A stretch of 64,000 nucleotides of DNA from Neoceratodus forsteri (GCA_016271365.2 CM028132.1:586961001-587025000); one strand, 5' to 3'; counted from the stretch's first letter, positions 44,255 to 56,440 are shown. Notes: generated by a model not told the origin, from the sequence alone. A program made the numbers and translations.

Positions 44255-44325
44255 AGAAACATAGAATCAGACAACTGAAGGAGCTCAACGACCCACCAAG
44301 GCTGCCCATATTTTTTATTGTCTCA
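44255..44325 (-). mobile_element. Old CR1 3'-end relic, reverse strand
   Basis: 'gaaacatagaatcagacaactgaaggagctcaacgacccaccaaggctgccca' resembles the reverse-strand CR1 terminus at 56441 ('acatagactttgacagcagataaggaccacatggcccacccagtctgccca') with many changes. Confidence 0.5.
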
Positions 44326-44774
44326 CCACCTGACCTAGTGCCATGGATGGGTCCATTGGTTAAAAAAGTGTTTACATGGACAATCCAGAGCAAAGTACTG
44401 CCATAGTACCACACAAAACACAAAACATCCAACAAAATCAAATATAAAAACTAAGGGTTACACTGACAGTCAAATTATTTACAATTTTAGATACTTTTTA
44501 AAAATAAATAATTGTAGTACAGCTGCAAAAAGATACTGGGAAAACACAGTGACATGAAAAAGTCAGGGCCTGATTAAGGTTATGACTTGAGAGCTCCTAG
44601 CCCCAAAATAAATCTGGGCTCTTCCCTACTCAGGGCCATGCTCCTTAGCCTGCAGCTATCAGTTACATCCTTTATATATCACTAGCAAAGTGGGATTTTT
44701 TTTCCATTCTGTGTTTCTGCTCTTCTGTCCCCAGGTCCTGCTGCACTCCCCAACACTGTCACCAATCTTTTCAG
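44326..44774. other. No recognisable feature
   Basis: Unassigned AT-rich sequence. Confidence 0.3.
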
Positions 44775-45200
44775 GGACATACAAGCTATCGACCACTTAC
44801 CCAGGACCACATGTGGTGGTGGGTGGCCTGCCATGTCAGTAGTGTGGTGCCTGCAGGGGTGCCAGTCTGGACCTGGGAATTTTTTTTTTCCAGTTTTCTG
44901 TCAGGGCACCAGCGTGCAACAGCGCGTACAGGTGCATTGATGCACACGCATGCTTTGATGCTTGTAAAGGTAGGCATCTGATGGCACTCTATTCTCCCGC
45001 TTATCATCTTGCATGCACTACCACTTGGCCTCCACCTGGTGGCATTCTCACAGCAATACACAGAGTCCCCCACGACGAGGGAGGAGAGCTGTTCCTGGGA
45101 AGCTCAATCCTCCTTCCCCCCCACCATCTCCTGATGGCTCATGCTAGTTCCCGAACATAGGTCACCGGCATTGCAAGTAGTAGTCCTATCATTGTGCCAA
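44775..45200 (+). repeat. Repeat E, copy 1 (GC-rich, unclassified)
   Basis: It shares phrases in the same order with 59130-59600: a 'gag(g/a)agagc..gttc/cg..ggga.gctcaatcctcctt(c)ccccc' block (about 45083-45122 against 59458-59500) and 'ctagttcccgaacataggtcacc..gg' against 'tcagttcccgaatcaaggttgtc'. The region before 44970 also resembles 58790-58860 ('gatgca..cacacgcat'). No coding frame is shared. Confidence 0.5.
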
Positions 45201-45437
45201 CTGGCCAGCAAGATTTTTAATGATTACACACACACATTATTGTTTGTGATTGTAAACAAATCTCTCAGCTTCAGAGTCATCCTAAGTATTTATCATTCCA
45301 GTCTACTTGTTGATCTCAGCTGTACATTTGTTTCTGGGATCCGCTGTGATACCTGTGTACTGCTGCTGACTCCATAAGTCTACTATCTTAATTATTTGGT
45401 TACTCAAGAAGTTGTTTACACACCCACAACCACACAA

Positions 45438-45650
45438 AATGGAGGCAGTATAGTGCAGTGGTTTAAGCCTCTGAACTGCATATCTGGTGAAATCCAGCAG
45501 ACCAGACCTGAGTTTGAATCCCACAGCTTCCACTTGCATACTGTGTGACCCTGAGCAAGTCACTTAACTTCTTTGTGCTCCCAGGTCGCTCCTGTAAAGA
45601 ATCTTTCAGCTTAGTTTGCTATTCCTGATTAAACAACTAAAAAAAAAAAA
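45438..45650 (+). mobile_element. MIR/CORE-like SINE, nearly complete
   Basis: The head 'ggaggcagtatagtgcagtggtttaagcc' (A box) leads to B box GAGTTTGAATCCCAC (about 45511-45525). The core is 'acttgcatactgtgtgaccctgagcaagtcacttaacttctttgtgctcccagg', strongly MIR-like. A 'tcgctcctgtaaagaat' tail and poly(A) (45637-45650) follow. It is the best reference copy of the family in this window. About 17 extra bases lie between the boxes relative to 3925. Confidence 0.85.
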
Positions 45651-46589
45651 AATATATGAGCAGTCACTGATATGAGTATGCTCATGATAATATATGATTT
45701 ATTTTGTCAAAAAGCAGTTCAGCAAGGTCCAAAGTGAGTGTATTTATCTTACAGGCATATGGTGTGTATCACACCCAACGTGGCTACATCGGTGACGTAA
45801 TATGACCAGTGTCTTGTGCAGCTCCCATCACTAGCGATTATTATCTACAGTACAAAAATTAGGAACTCATGTGCAGCAGTACACAAACAAATTTCACTCA
45901 CCATCTGCAGCAACCTGACCACCAAACAATATAAATTCATCACACCTGTAAACCACAGTCAGCAGCAAGAGACTGCAGTCACCAAAAATAACCAAACAAT
46001 TCCAAGACTGAATATGTTATTTCATTTTCATATGTATCCCTTGGTTTCAGCTATTTGCTATTGCCATGTAACAAATGCACACATCAAAGAATATGTACTA
46101 CTGAAAATTGCATCACAGCAATAAACCATAATCAGCAGCAGCATAGGAACAAAAGCCAGCAAAAACAAACAATCCAGGGCTGAGTTTTTTTAATTCCCAT
46201 ACCTCTTTCTGGTATTAGTCACATACTAGTGTCATGGTGGTTTGTGAGAAAGACTGTGTGGAGCTGAAGCCAGGGGATCAATACAAGAAATTTGAGGTGC
46301 TGTCTCTGATGATTCAATAGTCAAATCTGGACCCTTGTGGAAGCAGTAAAATCAAGGGGGGCAACAATTGCAGCCCCAGATAATGGAGCAGCAAGAAGGG
46401 ATGACCCGGGGGTGAAAACTCCCCTAAGATGGGGACACAGAAAGTCAGGAATAGGGACAAGGCAGAAGAAAAGGAGATAAAAACCAGGTAAGTGGTGCTT
46501 AAGGATTGAAGCAGTCAAGGAGACATTTAAAAAGTTAGGAGGAATGTCAGGGACAGAGTCAGGGAGAAACACAGTCAGGACTGGGATGG
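45651..46589. other. No recognisable feature
   Basis: The phrase 'cag..aataaaccataatcagcagca' near 46115 resembles 'gtaaaccacagtcagcagcaag' near 45950, perhaps a diverged duplication. No gene. Confidence 0.3.
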
Positions 46590-47365
46590 GAGCAGCAGGG
46601 TGGAAGGAAGGTGTGGAGAGCCACACGTGCCAATGCTAGGGGTCTTGAAAACTAACTTCCAGACCCAGAAGCTATCGTGGTGGAGGCTGACATGGATAAG
46701 GCAGCCATTATGGAGTCATGGTGCACTGAACACTACAACTGGGATGTGGCCATTCCTGGTTACTCTACGTTCAGGAGAAACAGGGCAGGAAGGAGGGTAG
46801 GAGGGGTTGTTTCATATGTGAGGGATGGAATCAAATGAATATGATGAATTTCTATGACTGGGTGATGAGGGAAATAGAGCAAGGGAAGGCAGTGGATGTG
46901 GCCTATCTGGACTTCAGCAAGGCCTTCAACACTGTGCCGCACAGGAAACTGGTGGTAAATGGCACTCACTCCATTGATGGAGGAGCATCTACAGCATGGA
47001 AGAGGAGAGTGAAAGGTGATATGATAGAGACCTACAAGTACCTCACAGGGGGTGAACATGGTGCAGGAAGGAAATCTCTTTCAAATGAGAAGGAGCACCA
47101 GGCCCAGGGGGCATGCAATTAAGTTGGATGGGAGGGGCGGAGTTTAAGAGACATGTGAGGAAATATTTCTCCACTGAAAGGAGGCAGGTGCCTGGAAGTG
47201 GTGGAGGGGAAAACAATGGTGTAGCAGGGAGGAGGGACGGTTGCCAGAGACCAGTTAGGGTCTATGAAGACAGTTTAGGTAGGGAACATCTGGGCAGACT
47301 GGGTGGACCATGTGATCATTTTCTGCCAACAAATTCTATTTATTTCTATGTTAGTTTAACCAGTC
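46590..47365 (+). mobile_element. CR1-E, internally deleted short CR1
   Basis: It is collinear with CR1-A but missing large blocks: EN N-terminus ('ADMDKAAIMESWC.EHYNWDVAIPGYS..RRGVVSYVRDGIK', 46680-46835) joins RT middle ([36 protein letters not shown], 46841-46950), which joins VVNGTHSIDGG, which joins RRVKGDMIETYKYLTGG (about 47005), the C-terminus and the 3' end (AATTCTATTTATTTCTATG). Most of EN, RT blocks B and C and the following part are gone. Confidence 0.8.
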
Positions 47366-47914
47366 ACAAGTTACCAAAACCAAAACACCTTGCAAATCTG
47401 TACAATATCTTGCTTGTGGTCTTTGCTCTAAGGTCAAAAGTTACAGAGTTTGTGATATCATTTACATGGTCTGCATGCTGGATAAGTGCCAAGGATAGTC
47501 ACAGTAACCAAACTCAGGTCGCTGGCATCACTGGTTGCACCCCTGCATCTGCACCAACAGGCCAGTCCTGTCCCACTGATAGTCTGACCTTTGCCTCTAC
47601 CAAATTGTGCCCAGTTCCCAGTCTACACCTCTCATGTCATCATCTAGTTCTTGCCTCAACTTCTCATGCTCCTGCTCAGATCCTGATGTAAGGATCTAGA
47701 GTAAAGTTACCATCAAGCAACACTATTTTAAAACCAAACAAGTATTTGTCAATGTCAAAAGTTCGCCAGTGGTATTGCTATTGTACCGGGTGGGGCATGA
47801 CTACTTTTCCCAGCAGCCTCAGATGCTGGCTTATTTACATGCGCTTGATTAGCAGCATTTCTCGCTAACCATACAAGGGTCTTATTTGTTCACAACTTAT
47901 GGGAACAATATACT
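47366..47914. other. No recognisable gene
   Basis: A frame through 47113-47688 is mostly CR1-E tail then unassigned sequence. I see no signature. Confidence 0.3.
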
Positions 47915-48085
47915 GTATACAGTAGATGGCAGGCCATGTAGCCTTGGGATATACCACACAACAATTAACCAAGAGGCAAAAGTTCAAATCCTATGTGCAG
48001 CTTTCTGTGTGGCCCTACACAAGTCACTTAACTTCCCAATGCCAACTACTGTTAAGAGGAAAGAGCACCCTTCTTACAGTAAAAT
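47915..48085 (+). mobile_element. tRNA-derived MIR/CORE-like SINE
   Basis: B-box region AAAAGTTCAAATCCTATG (about 47980) and core 'ctgtgtggccctacacaagtcacttaacttcccaatgcc'. Head and tail are weak. Confidence 0.65.
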
Positions 48086-48544
48086 GAGAATTTGGGCTAT
48101 TCTGGGCAATAACTTATTTAAACAAAAATGTGCCACTGCCACCACACCATGAGAAAAAGGTGATGATAAGGAGCACATAAGAGTCATAGAATTAAGTAGC
48201 ACAGATGCATTTGCCATTTAAAAAGAACGCCACCCGACCCATGTTCAACTTAAAAAAGCAGGTAATTTTACAAAAGGAAAGACTGTAACAGCACGGATAA
48301 CCCGTTACAGTAAACCCACCAAAATACAGGTAAAAGAGAAGGACTTACCTCAGTGCAGGGTGCCACGGGGTAGTCCTGGTGAGATGTCGTCCGCCGCACC
48401 TGTAAAAGAAGAGACAAGGTAGTCAGAAAGAATCCACAGTTCTTAGGGGATATAAATAGAGCAGAAAGGACAGGAGAGAAATAAAATTATACTTATCTGA
48501 TGGTGTCGGAGTCCATGTCCTGTCAGTTCCGTAGAGACAGAAGA

Positions 48545-48645
48545 TTTTATTTATTTATTTATTTAAAATTTTATAACCGGGAAAGGTACCATGAGTGAAG
48601 CTCATTTCCAGGAACGACCCAGGGAATGGGATATGAATACGAACA
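48545..48645 (-). mobile_element. Reverse-strand L2-like/SINE 3' tail
   Basis: On the minus strand: 'ccctgggtcgttcctggaaatgagcttcactcatggtacctttcccggttataaaatttt' followed by AAATAAATAAATAAA. It is close to the tails at 4040 and 20690. Confidence 0.65.
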
Positions 48646-51589
48646 GAGAGTAAACATTATATAACAAAAGAGGTACACAGTTGTACATAAAAGTTGCTAC
48701 CAGCAAACAGTATTATACAATATGATACAGAGTGTATATACAGATATTTACAAAGTGAAACTGGAACACTATTTTAGGATAACAGTTGTAAGGAGCAAAA
48801 CCACAGAATACATGTAACTCCCCTGTAAATGGGGGTTCCCAAAAGTCTTCCAGGAGCTTGCCTGAATGCTCCAAGTCTGGGCGGTGTTCGGTGTCTAAGC
48901 TGTTTAAATGTGGTTCCAAGTGAGTGCTATTTGAGCCTCCACGTACTGTCTCTTTAAGAGCTGTCTGCTTGCAGACTTAATTAGTTTGTGTGGGGGGACT
49001 GGGTATTTAATGACCGAATCCCACCCGAGCTGCTGCCAATTCGCTCCATTTCTGCCATCGCTACATGTGCAGATGGAGCCTTGTTGAAAGATATAACTAT
49101 TTGGCAAAAATCATTTGGAGTGACTGAGAAAATGTAGTTTGTCTAACCTGTATTCATTTCAGCACAAACTATTTCAGTGTAGCTCTTTCATTTTGGTCCT
49201 GAACTGCTGAAATGGACCAATCAATGGGGAGGGGTTCCTTAAGATGGAGCCGGTGGACGAATCGAAACTTGGACTCTCAATTTTGAGAAAGCCACAAGGG
49301 GATTGTATGGGTAGTGACTTTGGGAAATGTAGTTTTGACCTTGGCGCCTTTTTCACCAACAGAGGGAGTCTTATTGTGAGTGACAACTGAACCACCCAAC
49401 AGAATGGTGTGGAGCTAAAGGAGATGCCCTGCTCTGTGACTGGAAATATCAGATCAGTTTTGACAGTGAAGAGAGAAGGAGCTCTGTGCTTCATGTGTGT
49501 ATAGTTTCATGCAGGAAGCGCGTGTGAGTTCTGAGGTTCGCCTGCAGCCGTTGTAAGCGCTAGTTCAGACTGAATCTGACTTGTGAGGAGAAAGAAGGAA
49601 GTCTGAAAGGTAGAAACCAGGCTAACCTTGTAAAAGACTGGAGAAATTGCTGAATCGTGCTCGGTCAGTCAGGAACTGAAGCTGCTGCTGTGTGTGCTCC
49701 GGGGTATTTTGCAGGAATTGCGATCGGGATCTAGGAGCAGCCTGCCTGGTATAGTACTTTCCTTTTACATATGAATGTGTGTAGTGCTTGTGGGAAATCC
49801 CTATTTCCAATCCCCTGTGCTGTGTGCTGTGTGTTGAAGCTGGAAGCAAACCCCAGCTTGCCTAGGACTAAATTCGTTTGCTATCTACTGCAGTGGGGTT
49901 CAACCACAAGGACCTTGTCTCCATGCTCTGTTGTTCTGGCAACACAGAAGAACATCCACTATCCGGTTCTCAGCTTGGTTATTGTGAGTACAAATCGGGG
50001 TATTCCCCTGCAGCCTGTTTTCAATTACAAGTGTGCCATCTAATTACTGTTGTTTCACTTCTTCATAGACTGAGCCATCCAGCTTTGGATTACAATTGGG
50101 TGTTGTGCATATATTTTCTTCTACAGGGCCCTATCCCTCTGCACCTGCCAGCCAACCCCAGGCAACGGACCTGGCTAGCCCCACCCTCCAATCTGGGTAC
50201 CCCGAGTGTGACTTTTCAGACCCTGTATGTGTGCACAGTACTGTGATTTAATTCTGCCAATTAACCTGATCTCCCCCTCCCGTGTTTTATTCCCCCTAAA
50301 TAAACAAGATTTGATGTTGTTAAACTTTAAACTGTCTGAAGTGTCAGTACCTATGTATTAAGCATTGTATTTGATTGTGTATGTTGATTAACCTTATTTT
50401 ACAGGGGGTCCCCAGAGAAGAACCTCAGAATCAGTCTCGAGGGTAAGTGGTACTTCATGAATGAACAGTGTGTACATGTGGGGTATTGGGACTGTAGCTT
50501 TTGTGCATTGTGTGAGCCACTAGAGGGAATAAAAGGGTGTCTCAGTGTCCCAGAGGGCTGTGACCAAACTAGTCTAACCACTACAAACCCTGACCTCTGG
50601 GTGGAGGCACCTGCCATAGAACCTAGGCCCCTCAACCTGTCAGTAGTCAAGCAGGCAGGGGTAGTAGCCCTTGGGATAGCACCACCTGGGGTTTACATGA
50701 GCGTAAAGGCTTAAGATGAAGAACAGAGAATGGGTACTATGGATGAGGACAGGTGCAGAGTGAGGTTGGGGTTGGTCTGAGTAGGCGCTTAAGGGCAGGA
50801 AAGGAGTGGGGTGATGTGGGTATGGAGGTTCTTAACTAAAATAGGTTAGTTTAGAAGGAAAAAGATGTAAGATGAGCAAAAGCGGAGTAAAGGGAGTGTG
50901 GTTTGGGGAAGGAGGCTCAGCTAAAAACCCCTTTGCCCATAATGGTGGCCGAGTGGCCAGTAATTATTTTAGTAGCCCAGGTGGCTAGTGATAGCTAGTA
51001 GCCATTTTGTCTAAATAAGGAGTGGCACTGGTGGTTGTGTGGGCTAGGAAATGCCCTGGGAGGGGGCCACTGTGTAAAATTATGCCCTGGTGGTCTATTT
51101 GGCTAGCTCCCTAGGGGATGGGGCTACTCAGGAGCTGTATCCCAAAGAGCAGTGGTTAAATTGGAAATGCTTGGCAAGTGGAACTCTAATCCCTACATTT
51201 GCTGGAGGTGGAACTGTCATCCCTAGGAGATGGAACTCTCCAACAGTACTCAATGGAGAAAGTTGTCACAGGAGCTGGAACTGAGTTCCTGCCGAATTTA
51301 ACCCCTGCCAAAGAGAAAGTGTCCACAACCCTGTCTGCTCTAGGAACAATACACTCAGCTGCCTGTCTCCATGCATGACTTACACTGCTAGTCAAATGCT
51401 ACCACTGTTTTGTATCTCTGACTGTCTCTCATTGCACTCAGGTACCGGTGGTTGGGCAGGGGGTGCCACCTGTGTGTCTCACTTATCATTACAGCACTAT
51501 TTCTGTCTAATGTCAGTGGCTGGGGGCTCGGGATCTATTGCTGGAAGATTGGTGATAGGGACAGACAAGCTGAGCAGACTGGGGGGGGT
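48646..51589. other. Large unassigned interval
   Basis: I recognise no protein. A GGGAAATGTAGT phrase at about 49320 is of the ZNF143/STAF-site type (ACTACATTTCCC), and AATAAA lies near 50300. TTATTTTACAG with GGGTAAGT 37 bases later (50394-50445) could be a splice acceptor and donor. An LTR-like or untranslated-exon origin is possible but unsupported by any paired end. A palindromic 'tgtaac..gttaca' lies at 48286-48312. Confidence 0.2.
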
Positions 51590-51769
51590 GTCAGCAGGAG
51601 CTGAGAGGTTGTTACAGGTGATAGAGTACCAAGAGTAGTGGCTATTAGAAAAATAAACAAATTGTATCAGAAACCACTCCTGACACTGGTGGAGCAGGTC
51701 AGAAAGGGCCCATTAATTTGCTGGTTCAGCGACAGGAAACCAGGGGATGAAAATAAGAAAAACAACAAA
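51590..51769 (+). repeat. Family R flank segment
   Basis: 'gttacaggtgatagagtaccaagagt..aataaacaaattgtatcagaaaccactcctgacactggtggagc..agggcccattaatttgctggttcagc' is repeated at 55650-55830 and, in part, at 62330-62420. It precedes the family R start in copies C and D, so it may be a true upstream part of the family. Confidence 0.6.
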
Positions 51770-53890
51770 AACAAGCATTTGTCTATGCTGAATGTTGTCT
51801 TGCTGGCATTGGCGCTGGCACTGGTAGTGCAGGAGTTAGAGAGATGCATAATAGGAATGACAGTGAAGTATTAAACTGAAGTCAACCCCATCCCCAAGCT
51901 GCTGAGGCTGACAGGCATTGGGGTGTGCCTTTGGGTCGTCAGCCATAATGCTCACACCATTTTACCTCACCCAACCCTGCAGACACTGACAAGTGTCATG
52001 GTGTGCCTTGGGGTCTTCAGGCCTTATGCTCACCCCATTCCATAAGGAAATACGCTGAGATGGGTGCAGTATAGGAGAATGGGGTGAACTTTGGGGCCAA
52101 AGACTCCAAGGCACACCTTGATGCCTGTCACTGGCTGCAGGGTGGAGGTGGGGGTGGAATGGCATGAGCATAACAGCCGACAATTCCAAATCACACTCCT
52201 GATGCCTGTTAGTCTCTACAGGGTGGGGAGTTACAGTTGAAACCCTAACAACATGGGCGTTTGTTGGTATTTTCACTCCAAATTTTCAACCTGGGATTTC
52301 GGTGACCCCGCCTCGTGAAGAGTGGCACTATCAGCTTGTTAGACAAAAAGTGATTTTACACGCAACTGCGCCATTTGGTACCACAGGTGCAAAAACACAT
52401 TTCAGGAAGGATGTGAAAAATGACAACTGTACTGTTCATGAGGAGGTATAAAAAAATGGCAATGTTGAAAATCTGGAGTGAAAATATGAAAAATTGATGA
52501 AGCCAAGATCATACGTAGAAACTGCGCAATGTATGCCCGTAACCCAATTATTTGGGGAATTTTTTTAACCATATTTTCAACATAGGCATTTTGGGACCTC
52601 CCCTCATGAACAGTGGAACTACGAGTTTGTTAATCTGTCCCGAAAATTGATTTCCCACAGCGATCGCGCCATCGTGCGTCACAGCTGTGAAAACACGTTT
52701 CAGCAGGATATGAAAAATGGCAGCTGTACTGTTCATAAGGAGGTGTGAAAAATGGCAATGTTGAAAATCTAGAGTGAAAATATAAAACTGATGTTTATAA
52801 ATATATAAAAATATAAAATTGTCGAAGTTACGAAATGCAGCACGAAACTGTGCAATGCATCATAATATTAGTTGTTTTGAATTTTTCACCAATTTGCAAC
52901 ATGGGCTTTTTGGGAGTCCCACTCATGAATAATGGCTCGTCATTTTGTTAGTCAGTCCCGAAAGGTGATTCTGTGCAGTGACTGTGAATTCACCTTTTGG
53001 GACTGAGTAACAAGATGACAGTGCATGTGTTCATGACGTGGGGTCCCACAAACCCCACTTTGAAAATCTGGTACCAAAATTCCAAAAAATGGCTGAGATA
53101 GCCACCTAAGTTGAAACCCCCCATTGCCTGCCATTATAAAGCTTACCGCATTTTGTTCCATTCCAGGTTGGCTTTTGAAGAGTGCAGACATGTTCCTGTT
53201 CCACAGAAGATAGCAGTGCCAGCCATCTGGAGGTAGGCATGGGGTGAGGGGGGTGTGGGGAGTTGGGGTGCGCATATGGTGGGTGTGGGTTGGGCGAGGG
53301 GACATGGCAAGATGACGAGGGACCGGTTTATTTTTGGGGGGACTGTTCTCTTTATTCAGAGATAAAAAAAAATTGTTTTGGGCACACTGGGGTGGGCTTT
53401 CAATGTGCCACGAGTTTGGGGGTGCACATGATGCTGACAGGGATTGGGCAACCCCGTCGGCAAAGAAAGTGTGTGTGTATGGAGGGACATGATGTAGACC
53501 AGGATTGGGCCCCCCATCAGTAAACAAATTGAACTGGGGGGGGCATGTTGACACAGGGATTGGGCATCCCCGATGTTGGCTTTATGGGGATTGTGTGGTG
53601 GGTGGCAGGAGCCGCCATATTTATTGGAATGTTTCACCGAGAAAGGCACGTAATGGAGCCTTGTCATCTGACGCGACATTGAGGAAACTGCGCCCCACTG
53701 GAGTGGCAGATTTCTTTCAACTCAGTGGCTCGCTCTGAAACTGCTGTCATCACCAGCATAAGTGCTAATTGGTGGCTGAGGGATGCATCCACTAAAGCAT
53801 TCCCTGCATTTGCCACAACACTGACACACCTCTGAATGTGCTAATATCATAAGATGTTGCTTACGCGTATCTGCAAGACAACATAAAAAA
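51770..53890 (+). repeat. Family R, copy C
   Basis: Same head as copy A (AACAAGCATTTGTC; 'gacaggcattggggtgtgcctttgggtc'), about three 290-bp units (anchors near 52270, 52571 and 52880), the hairpin (about 52957-52999) and a GC-rich tail with GATTGGGCA phrases ending GACAACATAAAAAA. It is 1.1 kb shorter than copy A, mainly because four tandem units are missing. A solo LTR follows after CTAG. Confidence 0.8.
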
Positions 53891-53894
53891 CTAG

Positions 53895-55419
53895 TGTAAC
53901 CCTTCACCCCTGCCTTTTTACCAAAACGACAGGTGGCATGCTGTTGGCGTTGGCAGCAATACCTGGTGGGGACCTGGGTTCGGGGAGGATGAGGTTACCT
54001 GGCACAAGGGGACCTAGGTTTGGCTACTCTGCACAGGGGCACCCAAGTAAACCCGAACACAGGAAGCAATAACTGTAATGTCCAGAACCAGGATTGGGAT
54101 TTTTCAGTGTGGCTTTTATTCATAAACTAGCTGAACATAACAAAGCATAGATGGACCCCCAAGGGGCTACGTTTACTGATAATACAGATTAGAGACTACA
54201 AGGCGGTCCACTTAAAGAATGAACCCATTTCTACTGTTTTCTGGTTCTGGACCCACCAGGCACACAGCCCGGACTTGTATGCGCTTTGGATACACAGCCC
54301 GACTGGCCTGGATCCCCTGCCGGCCACTTGACTGACGGTCCATTTAAAGGATGAACCCAAATTTTACTTGTTGTGGCTCCCCACATCACTTAGAGTCTGT
54401 GATCCCTAGATAGATTTGTTTTCTTACTTCCTTCTGACTCCCAACACAAGGAGAATTCTATTCCCAAGTTGTGGCTCCCCACACCACTTAGAGTCTGCGA
54501 CTCCTAGAGAGATTTTCCAATTTGCGACCCACGTCTGGGTACCTACCTCATCACTGGCCAGGCGCATGAGGCAAGTAGCAATCACAGTAGAAATCCGTAA
54601 GAGGTGGACCTGGTTACTAAAGATGGGGGGTGTTCCCACCTCCAGCTCCCACAGCCCATACCTGGCCATTTCTCTGGACAAACAGAAACTAAAACTTCGA
54701 AATGTAGACTAAACGGTGGATGACCTGTAGCACCCCCTCTACAACATTACTTGAATCCATAAAGACTTTAGATTTTTACACTACTCCATTTGTTTGTCCT
54801 AGTACAATAGGCCTCCCAAATAGTAGTTCACATCCCAGCTTTCTTCACATTTTCCAAACTGAAGAAACATATTGTTTGCCCTCTCAAATCACAGCAAAAC
54901 ACTCACCCTTTCATTGCAGGTCCCCACAGGCGAAGTACAACTTCTTTCACTTTTATCAGACCAAAAACAGAAACTGTAAAAAAAGCATCTTTCTTCCTGT
55001 AGTAGAAATTAGGGGATTGCCCCTGAAATCCACAGAGGGATACTTTACTCCCCCCCCCCCGGGGGGAGGGGGGCACTGAGACCTGGACAGCGGTCTCCAC
55101 CACTTGAAACTGGATGCTGACCTTCTCACACAGAAGGTAAACAAAAGACACTTCCTTCTCCCAAGGAGGTAAACAGAAAAACTGACTTTGAAAACTCCCA
55201 ACATTCTATCTCACTCTCTCTGCTGCAGATTCCAATGTGGCTTAAGCAGCTGCGAGCCTGCGACAGTTCTATGGTGATGTCATTTCTCAGTCTCAGCTGT
55301 GTCTGAGAACAGAGTGAGACAGTGTGAAGCCCATTTAACTGGAGTTTCACAAGCTGCCTTCCCTGTCTACCACTAGGTCTTACTGGGATTCTAGTAACCC
55401 CGGGTAACAAGGGGTTACA
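53895..55419 (-). mobile_element. Solo LTR, 1,525 bp, with CTAG target duplication
   Basis: Termini TGTAACCC and GGGGTTACA form the TG..CA inverted end of an LTR. CTAG flanks both sides (53891-53894, 55420-55423). On the minus strand an AATAAA (complement of TTTATT near 54117) lies about 220 bases before the end, so transcription would run leftward. Internal duplications include 'gttgtggctccccacancacttagagtctg' at about 54370 and 54470. No internal retroviral or Gypsy genes flank it, so it is a solo LTR. A 4-bp duplication fits ERV or Gypsy families. Its long length is unusual but seen in both. Confidence 0.75.
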
Positions 55420-55423
55420 CTAG

Positions 55424-55935
55424 TCTGAAATTCAACCATGCTCCTACAAGCATTGGAGTGGGTTGGATGGGGGATGGCAAGATCTGAAAGGTTAGGACGG
55501 GTAGTAGAGTACCAGGGGTTGGGACTATAATAAAAAGTAACATTGCATGTGATCTCATTCCTGATACTGGTGTAGTGGGTCAGAAGGTGCCACTAATTCA
55601 CTGTTTGAACAGGGAAAAAGGGGATGATAATAACAACAACAAAAATAGTTTGGAATGGTTGTTACAGGTGGTAGAGTACCAGGAGTTGTGACTATAGTAA
55701 AAATAAATAAACAAATTGTATCAGAAGCCGCTCCTGACACTGATGGAGCGGATCAGAAGGGGCCCATTAATTCGCTGGTCCAGCTGCAGAAAATCAGGGG
55801 ATGACAATAAAAACCAAAAAAAACGAGTCTGGAATTCAACCACACTTCTGCAAGCATTGGAGTGGGTCGGATGGGGGATGGTAAGATCTGAGAGGTCTGT
55901 GTGGGTAGTAGAGTACCAGGGATTGGGACTATAAG
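55424..55935 (+). repeat. Family R-associated tandem units
   Basis: The phrases 'aagcattggagtgggt(c/t)ggatgggggatgg', 'gtagtagagtaccaggg.ttgggactata' and 'cctgatactgg..gggtcagaagg..ccactaatt' occur two to three times. One unit lacks its first half (junction about 55650). Equivalent single copies flank family R copies C and D. Confidence 0.7.
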
Positions 55936-55939
55936 CAAG

Positions 55940-56084
55940 CAATAATACCCAACAGGGTGAACGATATTGGGCACTAACGGACCACTCTGGGGCGTAATGA
56001 GGTCAAATGCTGCAGACAGAGGGCCTTATAACCCCCTGGAAAGTTTGGTATTGCCCATACCGCTCACCCTGGAGGGTATTATTG
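55940..56084. mobile_element. 145-bp palindromic MITE-like element
   Basis: CAATAATACCC(AA)CAGGGTGA (55940 on) pairs with CACCCTGGAGGGTATTATTG (56065-56084). Pairing continues inward through 'gatattgggca' against 'tgcccatacc' and 'ggggcgtaat' against 'ataacccccTgg'. There is no clear target duplication. Superfamily not assigned. Confidence 0.7.
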
Positions 56085-56440
56085 TACTTAGAAAATGGGC
56101 TGTGTCATTTTTATAGGATTACAAAGAAAAATGTGAAGTAATTCTAAAAAAAATGACTATAGTTCTATTTTTTTCTTCATTTTAGGTAAAGTAATCTTTG
56201 TACATTTGGTAGTGTGCTGTTTCAGCCCCCCCAACTGCACCCGCCCCCATCGGTCTGTGCCTTTTTTTCTGTCACTGTTCCGGTGATTTTTTTTTTTCAT
56301 TTTTGTTTTTTGACTGTACCGTCAGTAGAAGCAGGAGACAGAAAAGAAAGCTGCAAACCTCTACAGTGCCCGTTAGTTGTATACCGCAGTATTGTTGTGG
56401 TGGCAGTCAGTTATGGTTGCCAAGGAGAAGCGCGCACTAC
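56085..56440. other. Spacer
   Basis: T-rich, with homopolymers. No signal. Confidence 0.35.

Noticed and set aside
49300..50445. Host gene promoter and first exon (ZNF143-like site, AATAAA, splice-like sites)
   Set aside because: Single short motifs occur by chance and no coding exon or paired element end supports them.
52952..53554. 200-codon minus-strand ORF
   Set aside because: It lies in family R copy C, is Pro/His-rich from GC-rich tandem phrases, and is not open in copy A at the same place.
53895..55419. DNA transposon with TGTAACCC inverted ends
   Set aside because: The TG..CA ends, 4-bp duplication and polyA signal near one end fit an LTR better. The inverted ends are only about 8-9 bases.
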